Below, piece after piece: positions 23,930 through 34,702 of a DNA stretch of 64,000 nucleotides. The stretch is from Fennellomyces sp. T-0311 (Eukaryota > Mucoromycota > Mucoromycetes > Mucorales > Lichtheimiaceae). The stretch spans positions 186,001 to 250,000 of the forward strand of contig JALLLT010000020.1 of NCBI GenBank assembly GCA_025266875.1, in the 5' to 3' direction. Both the position numbers and the translations under genes were made by a program. The notes under the pieces were generated by a model that made no database searches, was not told where the DNA came from, and saw only the letters and a list, made by a program, of their open reading frames with translations. Numbering within the stretch: the stretch's first letter is position 1; the number at the start of each line of letters is the position of its first letter.

Positions 23930-24769
23930 AATGATTCCATTCCATATAGATCCGTCCATTACTGGGACTTCCTTTGTAATTGGACCGTTCAAATATCTCG
24001 AATTGAAGTGTCATTTTCTTACTGAAACTACTACTTTCTAATTGACAGGTCCTCATATTGTATCCGGGAAGTACCGTACTTTCATATCGGGATTCAGGAT
24101 ATATCCACGGTTTGAGAAATCCTTTGCTTTTTGTTTGAGAGTTTCAAAAGCGTTCCTTGTAACCACCAGCCTTTTACAGTTGCGCAGTCATTTTAAGCTT
24201 TGGGAACAAGTGTGAATGGAGCAGAACCCACGCTTAGTTAGTGGGACGAAACAAGTTTAGTTTCGGTATGGAACAGACCATAGTGGTGCGAGCGAAAGGA
24301 ATAGATGTATATGAAGCACAATTTATATATCAATGAATTCCTGTCGTTTATATCCTTATTATAACCAGTCCCACCGTCGGGTTATTGTACATAGTGCTCG
24401 AGCCTACAGATCGTACTATATCATAAGTGTCCTACGGTTGACACTGTTACAGAGTTTTTCTTGTAAATGCTCAGCTACTTCAACAGTACCATGCGCGTCT
24501 TCATTAACGAAAGCTTCAATAACTTTCTAGTCCTCTTCTTTCAGAGTCGGTTTACAGCTTGGATTTTTTTACGATTCTCAAAGAAGCATTATCCACGTTT
24601 ACCGTACTCCTTAACCCATCTCTGACTGGTACGAATCCCGACGCCTAATTGTTTGACACAGCATATGCACTAGGCATTTCTCCATTTTTATGTTAAAGAA
24701 TCTCTCCGTATCCTTGACAGTACTCACGTTTTCCATTTGGCTCTCTCATATATACGTCTTCATCACTTG
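23930..24769 (+). repeat. Left terminal inverted repeat
   Basis: Matches the reverse complement of 37341 to about 38240. An exact shared block includes acaagtttagtttcggtatg at 24251-24270. The inner edge is sharp: similarity ends after catcacttg at 24769. Core similarity looks close to 85-90 percent by eye, with small indels. It holds a 65-residue frame (24333-24530) matched by one in the right copy. The outer edge fades between about 24037 and 23930. Confidence 0.7.
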
Positions 24770-25289
24770 TAAGCAAAAAGGAATTTGGTAAACTTCGATG
24801 GTTTGCGGTAAATATTGACTCGATAAATATGTGGCATTTTACCTGGAAGGTACCGAACCAAGAAAGACGAAAAAAAAAACCGAAACCCTATAAAGACTAA
24901 GAGTAATCGCAAATTACAGAAGCGAATATAGAGTGACCATCATGTTTTACTCAAATAAAGCCCAAACATGCACAAACTATAAGAAAGGCGTATATCAGAA
25001 GCACTGTAGCAAGTCACTGATTTGAAAAATATATTTGGCACTTTATTTTTTGCTGTTAAGCTAATTCTGTTGTGCTACTGAAAGACTGCCATCACAACTT
25101 ATTACTCACAGCCTGTGGTGTACTTTACATTACCTTGTACCATTATTTACTACTTATCGATTATGATATTATAGGGATATTTTAACATAGTTAAAGTGAC
25201 ACTAAAGTTAATGATTTGTACCTTAAGTATCATCGGCGTGTCCACTTTCGTTACGGAGACGTTTGGGTGGCTGTTTGGGATCATAGTTA
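24770..25289. other. AT-rich stretch between left TIR and transposase relic
   Basis: About 520 bases, very AT-rich with homopolymer runs. It may hold the decayed C-terminal end of the transposase, but no motif was recognised. Confidence 0.3.
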
Positions 25290-26312
25290 CTACCGCCGAG
25301 TGAAGCTCATTTGTTGACGCGCTTTTCTGCTTCTCCTTTCTTTGCTATTGCTTTTTTTTTCTAAGATTGCTCCAACCTTCCGACAGGATATGTTTAGTCT
25401 CTTTCGCCGTCCAGACCCCAGATTCCAGACATTGGCAAGCCATTCATACGTGGACTTATTTTCGTGTAATATCCAACATCGAGCGATGAGAAAAATGTCT
25501 TCAGTTTGGGATAACCGGATTTTTGCAGTCCCTGTGACGTTGGCATAAGGAAATTTGTGGTTATTCCTCTTGTATGTAGTGTCAAAACGTGCAATATCCA
25601 AGACCTTTCAGTTCAGGCTGACTGCATCATTATGTGCGAAAAAAAGCGAGCGATCGGTCGAGCCATCTTGTTCATCGGTATTTACTTGAAATCTAACCTG
25701 ATAGTTGTGCGCTTTCAGGTTGTTGTTCAGGTGGAACATCTGGTGCTCAAGATCATCGTTGTAGACGACACAGCGTAAGTTACCAAAGTCCTTTGAAATT
25801 GGTCTTGCGCCGAGTGCCTTTAAAGTACCATTGATTACGACATTTGAAGCATGGGTCTTGGTCAGTTTCATGGTGTTTTCGCGCTGTGAATAGTACAAAG
25901 GTCAGTTCATGGGATACGAGAATTTATCCAGTACCACGCGGTGGTTATGTTTTTTCGCGACTTGGATGAGCTCCCATTTTCGGCCCTCCCATATTACTAC
26001 CTTGACATGGAATGGGTATCTCCTGCGCTACAAACACTGCTTTCTAGTTTTCTTTGACTCTTCTTTTTTTGGGGTTTACCATCAGGACAGACAGAGTTAT
26101 TCCGAGGTTTACTGAGTGCTTGCAGCCCATCGCAAGCTTGGCAGTATCATTTCTGATAGGAGTGACTGAACGTTTGCGCCTTGGGTATACTTTCTGATAG
26201 CATTATGAGCATTTTCCATAGTTGGAAAGCGACCCCCAATATCGATCGATGGCGTGTTTTGCGATTCAGGTGACATCGCTCGAAAATTTGAGTATAAAAA
26301 AGGAAGAAACAT
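25290..26312 (-). pseudogene. MULE-type transposase relic (FAR1-like N-terminus)
   Basis: Minus strand, read from high to low coordinates, in several frames. About 26312-26160 holds GRFPTMENAHNAIRKYTQGA, like the start of a FAR1/WRKY-GCM1-type binding domain. Around 26000-25910 the line IPFHVKVVIWEGRKW followed by KKHNHRVV fits the conserved cysteine/histidine end of that domain. At 25700-25630 SLFFAHNDAVSL precedes the DDE-type MULE domain at 25601-25440: DTTYKRNNHKFPYANVTGTA, matching the family pattern D(C/G)TYKTNxxxMPLLNVVG, then HENKSTYEWLANVW. The first catalytic Asp is seen; the rest is lost or shifted. Frameshifts and stops between the blocks show it is dead. It probably belonged to the flanking inverted repeats. 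Confidence 0.6.
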
Positions 26313-26700
26313 TAACAGTGGTGCTCTGGACTGCCCTTTATCTTCTTGTGAACTATTGTACAGACAATCTCACAGAATTCTGATGAAATGGTGTATAATA
26401 TATCTTTATTTATTTTCCACTTACACCAGAGCCAAAAGTTATCGACTTATGAATACTGCTCTACTGAATTCTCACGTGTTGAATTGACATGTCGCGTTTG
26501 ATTACTGCTTTGTTGAATTCTCAAGGTTCGATTTGCCATGTCGATTGTTGCTTTATTGGATTCTCATGAGTCGGTTAGGCATGTCAAGTCAAATTCTGTA
26601 GTTTAAAGGTTGAAGAGGTGAGGGGTGAGTGTGTCTTACAAGTGCACTAGAACGATGTGCATTTAGCCCAGCCTCAGAAACCACGGCACAGCAGTCAGTG
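26313..26700 (+). repeat. AT-rich spacer with three imperfect 44-49 bp repeats (26456-26590)
   Basis: Three diverged copies of ctgctttgttgaattctca...catgtc start at 26456, 26505 and about 26548. Nothing else was seen in this spacer between the transposase relic and the recombinase-like ORF. Confidence 0.45.
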
Positions 26701-26772
26701 TCTCCAGAGCGGGTCGGTTGTCAGTAACTATCCCATTCACCCAATGCAAGTTCTTCGAAATGATGGCTGCTA

Positions 26773-27003
26773 TTGGCACTGCCGCTGATCAAGGGAATAA
26801 TGTCGTTTCGAGGAGAGGGTGCTGACACCCGAAGCAATGTACGAAACCATGGAGACAGTTTTTCCTGGTTTGGCGAATCAGCCCTCAACTGCGCTATTGG
26901 CTTGGACAAAGTGGTACCTGAGGCCAAAGTAAGAAATTCAGTATCCGTGGAACGCGAATGTCCGCCAGGAAAATATGCTGATTTGCCCGGAATACCGAGG
27001 TAA
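26773..27003 (+). CDS. Possible upstream exon of the recombinase-like gene
   Basis: An open frame ends GKYADLPGIPR just before a plausible donor (gaggtaataa at about 27000), and an acceptor (gcatgtag at about 27050) precedes the recombinase-like ORF. Another frame in the same DNA reads METVFPGLANQPSTALLAWTKW, which also looks coding, so the true exon frame and boundaries are unsettled. No family could be fixed for either. Confidence 0.25.
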   Translation: MALPLIKGIMSFRGEGADTRSNVRNHGDSFSWFGESALNCAIGLDKVVPEAKVRNSVSVERECPPGKYADLPGIPR

Positions 27004-27031
27004 TAACACTTTCGTATTGGGGTAATTACAC

Positions 27032-27439
27032 TTGTTCATATGGCATGTAGATTTCGCTGCAGCAACTGAGGACGCACTTCTCGTGTATTGGCAGCACTGT
27101 AAGGTTCAAGCAGCTGAATGGAAAGTAATTGGTTACGCGCGAAAGTCTACCGCCACTGATCCGGAAGCTGCACGAGCCTCGCTATTGCAGCTTATGATCA
27201 AGTTGAAATACTGTGGTCTGGCGGATAAAGTTTTCGTCAATCCGTGTGCAGACACGGGTAGCGAGATTCACACCAAGGACTACAGTAATAGCCCTATTCT
27301 AAAAATGTTGAAACACTGTGGAACCACGAATGGTAACGTCCATTTATCCATTAAGTACCCAGAGTTACTGACAACGTTTCAAAGGCTTGATCAGGCACCT
27401 CCACTGCCAGTAAAGAAAGATCCGGCTGGTAATCTTTGA
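27032..27439 (+). CDS. Serine-recombinase (resolvase)-like domain protein, N-terminus unresolved
   Basis: About 130 residues. The central motif KVIGYARKSTATDPEAAR resembles the first strand and catalytic loop of serine recombinases (family pattern viYaRvS, where the last Ser is the nucleophile). It is followed by an amphipathic helix (ASLLQLMIKLKYCGLADKVF) and FVNPCADTGSEI. Similar resolvase-like genes occur in Mucorales beside IS607-type/Fanzor elements (from memory of the family). The open frame has no ATG before the motif, so an upstream exon supplies the start or the copy is truncated. It ends at TGA 27437-27439, shortly after the catalytic-like domain, with no DNA-binding part seen. It lies inside the long-TIR element, same strand as the Fanzor-like relic. 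Confidence 0.45.
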   Translation: MFIWHVDFAAATEDALLVYWQHCKVQAAEWKVIGYARKSTATDPEAARASLLQLMIKLKYCGLADKVFVNPCADTGSEIHTKDYSNSPILKMLKHCGTTNGNVHLSIKYPELLTTFQRLDQAPPLPVKKDPAGNL

Positions 27440-27889
27440 TTAAGCTGGATTGTCGATTGGCGTTGAAGCAGTGAAGCGTTCTATGAGGAACGTGGTATCT
27501 ATAGATAGTTTAAAATTGTCAATGAAATATACTGATCTGGCTCTCAAGTATGTTCATCAACATTTCAGAGATCGTGGTCGATCATAGTTTCAGAATTGAA
27601 ATTCTTACCAGCCATGACTTGCTAGAAAACGAAGTCGCCGCCAAGTTTAATTGTAGAGTTATTCCAGTTCAACGCTCAACATAGAGCTTTCTAGTTAGTT
27701 TAATGCTATTGTAACTGAATTGCCCCCATCTGCTTTTTACCTGTCCATATGTTGTTCACACCTTTTATCGAATTTGTCTATATGTCTGAGGACATTTTTA
27801 ATGGTGTAGGAGACATTTAGTAGCTGGCAATAACGCAGACAAGATCAAACGAATGGTTGCTATGGAGATATTACATATTTGAAAATGCG
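27440..27889. other. Spacer between recombinase-like ORF and Fanzor-like relic
   Basis: About 450 AT-rich bases with no convincing frame. It may be untranslated or decayed element DNA. Confidence 0.3.
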
Positions 27890-28430
27890 TTTGGTACAGT
27901 CGATAGAGATTCGCAAAGCAGGCGGTGTTCATATGATGGCGGATCAAGTTCTTCATGTTTGGCGGAGATCAATTGGCAATGGGATCTAGAGAGTTGCTGC
28001 ATGCCAAAGGTCTGAACGTACGATGTATACATGGAATATCAGGTAAAGTAACTACACAAGAATTTTGTTAAAGAAACATACTAAGATTGAAGGATCCGTT
28101 GTAGAAACTTTTTTTGTGGCTACTGCCGATCTTTCAAGGGACAGCAAAACCTGATACAATGTCGAGCCTGTCAAGGACTTTTGGACTACTATCATTGGGA
28201 GCCGGTCGATGAAGGAATTATTATTGCATGATTAAATGTGATTACCCCGGATTGTGTCCTTTGGTAGTTCTGAACGAGCAAGACCTCTGTGAAACCACCG
28301 GTCTGTTTCGGGACGAGCTTTCCAATTCTGAATACTATCAACATATTGGTCGAAATACGGACGCGGTTGCAATGTAAGTGTATGGGAAGTTGAGCGAAAT
28401 GGTTCCAAAGTTCGATGTTTAGAGCCATGG
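27890..28430 (+). pseudogene. Possible Fanzor/TnpB-like nuclease relic
   Basis: Plus-strand pieces in order: VDRDSQSRRCSYDGGSSSS (27900-27960); ARELLHAKGLNVRCIHGISG before a gtaaag donor (about 28050); YCRSFKGQQNLIQCRACQG (about 28120-28175), which looks like a two-pair cysteine zinc ribbon; and QHIGRNTDAVAM (28340-28377), comparable with the third RuvC motif RDxNAA of TnpB/Fanzor proteins. The order (ribbon, then the last RuvC Asp) and the recombinase-like ORF just upstream are as in IS607-type elements. Stops and frame changes separate the pieces, and the middle RuvC Glu motif was not found. The call is an inference from weak motifs. Confidence 0.35.
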
Positions 28431-31009
28431 TAAAACGGTATACCCGACGTTAATGGAGAGCGAGATCCGTGGTTGCAACATTGTACGGTTATTGAGGAGG
28501 ACAGACCACATACCGCAGAGTTGGTTGAAATCAACGCATTGCGAGTGGCTAATTGTGATCCCGAGAAAATCAAAGCTTAAGATCGTTCCAGAGCATAAAG
28601 CGCTTCCTACAATTCCAAAAGGCACGGTCTCACGCAAGAGTACACTGCATCAGAAGCCAATGAAACGGCGTTGCAGCTGAAGATTACATAGTACTTCTCC
28701 AAATGTCCATATTCATAAGAGCTTATATCCGGTCGGAAGTAATTTTTATGGTACTTTTCGCACAACATTACAAGGAGATATTTATTTTAAACTGCATATG
28801 ATAAAACTGCTCTGGTGCTTCTTAACAAAGTATTTACGAATACATTTGAATTTAATAAATGCTAAATATACAAGATGGATGTCTTCATTTGCACAAACCA
28901 CTATGGAAAGGCAAAAACTAGTTGTGAACCCGATTCAGCCATCAGATATGTTGATATGTGCCATCAACCACTTGAAAAGCGGAGGCATTGTCACGTTAGT
29001 CAACGCAAAATGACAATTATCATCATTTGGCAAAACGAGTACACTAGCACAAAGCCGGGTCTTGTCCGATCGATGGCCTATTTGCAAAATTTCAAAACAA
29101 GCATCTTTCTAATCCACTCATTTCATGTTACCTCGCCTCCACTGGCCGTACTCCTGGATGCCTTGCTTTCTGGTCCGGTCGTAACCGTCGAGCGCCGAAA
29201 GAGCCAGTCGTGTAGGCAATTTTTTGAAGGCTTAAAACCGCTCCCCAATAGAGATGCGGTGGTGGCAATCTGAATATCAGAATTACCGATCTTACAGTCA
29301 CCAAACAGCTACTCCCAGATGGGCGCGCGAATGGCCTGCTTAACGTACATGAATGGTCGTGCAACAAGACCATGATTTCCAGATCATAAAGTCCATAAAG
29401 AACAGTACAACCGGTTCAGGTCAAGCGACAGGAGTACAGTAGCACGGTGCAGACCAAATCTCCTCGCATCCCGAAGAACGGAAAAGATCGAGTACTGCAG
29501 TGTATCACTGCTCAAGCGACACGACAGAACTCAAGAAGCAATATCGGGTATCCAGATAAAGCTTTGCTGGCGCCGGCGATGACTGGGAAAAAAAAAAAGA
29601 AGAGTGCGCACAAAATCAAAACATTAAAAAGGTGCCGCCGCGCGTCATAGCAACTCGTGATTATCCCAGCATTGTTTTCTCATGCGAAATTGCCACCATC
29701 TCCTTTATAAAACCCGCACCCTCATTATAACAGTCTATATCGGCCATAAAGATTTTTTTGGCACTTGTAAAACTCGGTACGTGTTTTTACGACGAATCTA
29801 CGCAAAATTAGCTTCTTGTACGGTTTGCTGCGCACCACCCAGTCAAGCAAAACTGATCGGAAAGCGAATCGGCCAGCAAGTTGGATGTCGATCATCCCTG
29901 TACAAACGACTTGGCCAATGTTTGTGGATATCACGCGCCATGTCCCACCGAAACCGGCAACCGTGATCTTTTTTTCCCATTCTTAGCTCTCTGTCAAAAG
30001 CAAAGTATTATATTTCAGTACTGAATATTTCAACACATCAGTTCAAGCCATACGGTTTGTAAAGAGGAAAATGCCACCTTCTGGTGTCTTGAAAAGGTAC
30101 TTTCCAGGAGTTACATCGAAATAAGTAGAACAAACTCCATCGTGATTTCTTTGCATGTGTTTAGTTATGCGTAGAAAAAACATGTTTATTCTCCTTAGGA
30201 AAACACATGAAAAAGACCCGGCCTAGATTATCTTTTTTTATTTGAGAATTTTTCACCGTTATCGTGGATGACTCGTACTCACTATCCATCGTTCTAAGGG
30301 CATGAATGTCAAAGTAAACTTTCATTTTAAGAAAGGTGCTAGTTATTTTATTATGATTTGCTACACAGTACTTCTAAGCGCATTTGCTATTGTCGGTTCC
30401 TCTAAACATAATTAACTCATCGGGTATTACCGGGTCATTAAAGTGCTGTCCCCACGCATAGAAGGTCAGCAAATGCATGATATCGCCGATGGTAATTTAT
30501 AGTGCATAAGAGGATAGTGGTCGATCTGACAAGGTATGGCCGAGGTTGCGTTCCAAAATTTCTGCCACTGTGCTCATGTGAGGTTTGTTGACTGCTTATT
30601 CTCATTGCCGCCCCATTGTCAATCCGCAGCTTCACTTCATCTTGATTGCATACACAACGGGAACGACCTTATACATCGCAATACGTTAACATGCAAGTTG
30701 CCAGTTTTCACAAAAGTTCAATGTGTGGGGACATTTCTCAGATTGACCATACACTTTTTTAGTGTCTGAGCGATATACTTGCCGCAGCACTTAACATTAC
30801 ACCTTGTTATATTGGTAACAAAATCGCTTACAAATTTACTAACAGCGTCATTGTAATGTAGAAAGCCTTGTTAAGCAAATGTATGGCCCGGTGGGCCTCT
30901 AACTGGTAAGACAATGAATGTTTGTTAAGCAGCCTAGCTCAGTACAAGTTTGCTCACATTAGTGGTACTCATGATGACGACAAGGCACTTCCCGTTTACA
31001 ACAAGTCAA
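28431..31009. other. Unassigned interior of the long-TIR element
   Basis: About 2.6 kb without a firm gene. A plus-strand frame at 28455-28580 (HTAELVEINALRVANCDPEK) looks coding and may end the Fanzor-like relic. Frames at 28798-29273 and 29682-29966 look like scraps (for example RKISFLYGLLRTTQSSKT near 29800). 30000-30900 is AT-rich, and a diverged half-copy of the tandem unit begins near 30930. Confidence 0.3.
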
Positions 31010-32340
31010 GGAGGGTCGGCCACGGCCGTTATATGGAACTTCTAAGTAAAACAGCAATAGCTCAGTACTGGTTGATCCTATAGCGGTGTGCGTGAGGCAT
31101 TCTGTAAAACAGCAACCGCTCAGTACAGTTGTCTCGCGTGCCTGTGGAAACCCGCACCAGCGCTCCTGGGAGCATCAAGTCTCACTGGTCCCGCTGCCGT
31201 ATCCTGGAGGGTCGGCCACGGCCGTTGTATGGAACTTCTAAGTAAAACAGCAATAGCTCAGTACTGGTTGATCCTATAGCGGTGCGCGTGAGGCATTCTG
31301 TAAAACAGCAACCGCTCAGTACAGTTGTCTCGCGTGCCTGTGGAAACCCGCACCAGCGCTCTTGGGAGCATCAAGTCTCACTGGTCCCGCTGCCGTATCC
31401 AGGAGGGTCGGCCACGGCCGTTGTATGGAACTTCTAAGTAAAACAGCAATAGCTCAGTACTGGTTGATCCTATAGCGGTGCGCGTGAGGCATTCTGTAAA
31501 ACAGCAACCGCTCAGTACAGTTGTCTCGCGTGCCTGTGGAAACCCGCACCAGCGCTCTTGGGAGCATCAAGTCTCACTGGTCCCGCTGCCGTATCCTGGA
31601 GGGTCGGCCACGGCCGTTGTATGGAACTTCTAAGTAAAACAGCAATAGCTCAGTACTGGTTGATCCTATAGCGGTGCGCGTGAGGCATTCTGTAAAACAG
31701 CAACGCTCAGTACAGTTGTCTCGCGTGCCTGTGGAAACCCGCACCAGCGCTCACGGGAGCATCAAGTCTCACTGGTCCCGCTGCCATATCCAGGAGGGTC
31801 GGCCACGGCCGTTGTACGGAACTTCTAAGTAAAACAGCAATAGCTCAGTACTGGTTGATCCTATAGCGGTGTGCGTGAGGCATTCTGTAAAACAGCAACC
31901 GCTCAGTACAGTTGTCTTGCGTGCCTGTGGAAACCCGCACCAGCGCTCTTGGGAGCATCAAGTCTCACTGGTCCCGCTGCCGTATCCAGGAGGGTCGGCC
32001 ACGGCCGTTGTATGGAACTTCTAAGTAAAACAGCAATAGCTCAGTACTGGTTGATCCTATAGCGGTGTGCGTGAGGCATTCTGTAAAACAGCAACGCTCA
32101 GTACAGTTGTCTTGCGTGCCTGTGGAAACCCGCACCAGCGCTCTTGGGAGCATCAAGTCTCACTGGTCCCACTGCCGTATTCAGGAGGGTCAGCCGCGAC
32201 CGTTATATGGAGCTGCGATGTAAACCAGCATATCTCAGTACAGTTGTCTTGCTTACCTGTGGAAACTCGCACCAGCCCCATGAAGTCGAATCTCTTTTCG
32301 TTTACAATCCAGTCCAGGAAAGGTCAATTACAGCCGTTGT
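31010..32340 (+). repeat. Tandem array, 195-196 bp unit, 6 full copies plus diverged end copies
   Basis: Copies start (ggagggtcgg) at 31010, 31206, 31402, 31598, 31793, 31989 and 32184, giving periods of 196, 196, 196, 195, 196 and 195. The first six are nearly identical; the seventh is clearly diverged and the array fades by 32340. Each unit has an internal pair of related blocks (gtaaaacagcaatagctcag and gtaaaacagcaaccgctcag) about 65 bp apart. The same 63-residue frame recurs in some copies but is broken in others by single-base changes, so it is not taken as coding. Confidence 0.9.
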
Positions 32341-32522
32341 ATGAAGCTTCATTTCGAGTGATCTGGCACAGTGCATATCTAGAGAATTTATCCACACCGA
32401 TTGGAAATTTGAACTTCTCGTCATATTATCTTTTTACGGAACCCTTTTTCAACTTTCTGTGTCTTTTGTTACTTAGATTTCTTGTCAAGCAATAATTCCT
32501 TTCAATCTTTTGCTTTATTGGA
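32341..32522. other. Short AT-rich spacer after the tandem array
   Basis: It separates the array from the 3' end of the LRR gene. Nothing else was seen. Confidence 0.3.
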
Positions 32523-33671
32523 TCAAGCTAAATGGCTGACTCCCTTGATTTTACGCCGCGCATATGCAATCGCACTACCTGGAATATTGGCACAATTTTG
32601 GATATTAAGCCGCGAGATCGTCTTGGTATGGTCAACTAGGAACATTATGCCGCTGCCCGAGATCTTTTGCAAGTTCGTGATGAAAAGTGTTCGCAGCTGG
32701 TTAGCTCGACCTAACGACTCAAGGACATTATCTGTAACATTTCGCATAGGAGCAAGTTTGACGAATTTCAATGAATCTTCTCGTGGGGAAAATAACGCAA
32801 ACAGCGCATCAGCGGATACATCTGGTTGTGATGCTATCGACAAGTGCTTCAACGTAGTGACGTGTGCCAACGCATTGATTGTTTCGTCATCTAACCCGCT
32901 GCACGAGGCTAACTCAATGGTATTTAGTGTTCGGTTCATTGCAGAAAATAATCGGGAGAAGTTGTGCGCTTCATCAGGATTGTACGTATGAAAGATTCGT
33001 AACGTTGTCAGTGGTAAATACGACGCGATCAGTCTTCCGACTAGTGAATCAATGTCCGTTACACCGAGCAGTGTCAAGTATTCGAGTTGGCTGCTTTGTG
33101 AGAGTGCACCTATGAACAGCTCTTGCCCGTCCTTATCACACCACAACGTCATCCGGCAAATATTTGACAGCCGTAGGTATCCGAGGTTTTCCTGTAGATT
33201 GCTGCAATCGATGTTGATTCTTGCTACTACGAGGCTGGATACATTGTTTTTTATAATTGGCAACAAAGCAGATGCGTCGATCCCAGGACTTTCGTTTGAG
33301 GTGTACAGCATAGACGACCCCGCTGCAACGTTTTCCGGCTGCAGCGGTGAGACAGCAGAGTCGTTGTTTATGGATAGGATTTGTAGCTCACTAGGATAGT
33401 TGTCACCGATCGCTCGCACAGAGTCGATATCACAGCCAAGTACGACGAGTCTCGTCACATTCATGCAGCGTTTCAAAATGATTGCCATGCCAGCCGAGGT
33501 TATTTCGCGAGCCTTCAATTCGAGGTCAAGCAACGACTCGTGCAAGTCCGTCGCTTCGCTTATTTCCTGATTACGTGCGGTAATTCGAGGGTTTCGCTGG
33601 ATACTCTTATAGATCACCGTCGTCAGTGTGGTATCTAAGTCGAACTTGTACGGCGATACTGGGAACCCCAT
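32523..33671 (-). CDS. Leucine-rich-repeat protein (LRR half of a TPR/F-box/LRR gene), 382 aa
   Basis: An intact minus-strand frame of 382 residues with several LRRs of the F-box type: NVTRLVVLGCDIDSV, LEYLTLLGVTDIDSLV, LNTIELASCSGLDDETINAL, LKHLSIASQPDVSADAL, LRTLFITNLQKISGSG and ISRLNIQNCANIPGSAI. The order and spacing suit the C-terminal repeat domain of Pof3-like proteins (TPR, F-box, LRR), which are expanded in Mucorales and act as substrate receptors of SCF ubiquitin ligases. The matching TPR and F-box part lies just upstream on the same strand (34702-34056), but about 390 bases and a frame break separate them. This half may be a stand-alone ORF or part of a broken gene. It sits inside the long-TIR element. 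Confidence 0.6.
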   Translation of the reverse strand: MGFPVSPYKFDLDTTLTTVIYKSIQRNPRITARNQEISEATDLHESLLDLELKAREITSAGMAIILKRCMNVTRLVVLGCDIDSVRAIGDNYPSELQILSINNDSAVSPLQPENVAAGSSMLYTSNESPGIDASALLPIIKNNVSSLVVARINIDCSNLQENLGYLRLSNICRMTLWCDKDGQELFIGALSQSSQLEYLTLLGVTDIDSLVGRLIASYLPLTTLRIFHTYNPDEAHNFSRLFSAMNRTLNTIELASCSGLDDETINALAHVTTLKHLSIASQPDVSADALFALFSPREDSLKFVKLAPMRNVTDNVLESLGRANQLRTLFITNLQKISGSGIMFLVDHTKTISRLNIQNCANIPGSAIAYARRKIKGVSHLA

Positions 33672-34055
33672 TGAGTAAAATGCTTATCAATCATCAACCA
33701 GTGCACAGCGCCGGTTTATGTTTAACAGCGTCTCTTGAAAAGTATAAATAGACATGAATTTGCGATCAAAATAAAGATATGTCGGACTCTCACAGTACCT
33801 TACTGAGGCTCTTACTTTTTTTCTCATTCGCGTTACCGCAGTCAGGTTGTGCAATGTCGATTAAATCGTCTATGATAATCGCAGCATTCGCGCTATTTCG
33901 TGTATCGATAAGCAAATAGGTCAATACGCCACAGATCGTTTGCAATATAGTCATGATCAGATCAGTGTTACGGTCCTAATTATTTGGAGACGTATCGAAC
34001 GCTAGAGATGTACGCATGAATCAGTACAGCCGACTGTCACTGCTTCGTTTGCCTA
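33672..34055. other. Interruption between the LRR and F-box halves
   Basis: About 385 AT-rich bases with no open frame linking the two halves. It includes a TATA-like stretch (gtataaatag near 33743). It could be an unusually long intron or an insertion. Confidence 0.35.
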
Positions 34056-34702
34056 CTAGTATCTACCTGTGATACCTAAAGACGTAATGCTGACGAACTC
34101 CTTCCTTCGCATCGATAACACTACCGGGCTCCCAAGACTCCTCACATACCGTCCAAAAATGGAGATACTGTTGAGAAAACTACTCATGTCTTTGTCAAGT
34201 ACAACCCTATGCCACTCTTTGGGAGAGCTGAACGAATACCGCGCCACTTTTGACAGATGTTCAGACATATACATTTCGTTGTCTGGTCGAACATGGAGAA
34301 TATCTTGTACGCGATATTGACAGTAACAGATGTGATGATGTCAAAGCGGTACGCGTCTTTGGCTTTCGCTTTCTCTAGTTGCGTGTAGCTGTCACTCTCT
34401 GAGGTCGCGTTCGTAAGGCCTGTTTCGTCACCTGGGATGGCAGCAGCATACCTCCCTCGTGCTTGCAAATTGTCTCCCAAACTCAAGTATCCAACAGCAA
34501 GTTGTGATGCGCGTGCGATTATCTGTCTAGACCCATTCTCGGCCTCTTCAAAATTGCAGGTGAATCCCAGTACGCGTGATCCATCGTGTAACAGATTTAT
34601 AATTCCTTCGGTCTCCAAACGATGAATTTTGGCATGTTTAGCATGGGTGATGGCATTCGTTATATCGGCAAAATGTTTGCGTCGCTTCTGTTGTGGGTAC
34701 AT
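34056..34702 (-). pseudogene. TPR/F-box half of a Pof3-like gene, frameshifted
   Basis: The minus-strand frame from ATG 34702 gives a TPR-like helical region (ASQLAVGYLSLGDNLQARGR) and then an F-box (ITSVTVNIAYKIFSMFDQTT, CLNICQKWRGI). Near 34215-34250 the likely continuation changes frame: one frame reads NICQKWRGIRSALPK, and the next plausible residues (KEWHRVVLDKDMSSFLNSIS) are in the frame of 34274-34056. This suggests a single-base indel rather than an intron, because the frames overlap. The F-box would bind Skp1 in an SCF ligase. It is probably the 5' half of the LRR gene at 32523-33671. Confidence 0.5.

Noticed and set aside
31088..32062. Identical 63-residue frames at 31088-31279 and 31871-32062
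   Set aside because: They lie in the 196-bp tandem array, are broken by single-base changes in other copies and have no start context; repeat by-product.
30900..32340. CRISPR-like array
   Set aside because: Units are contiguous 196-bp repeats without unique spacers, in a eukaryotic genome.
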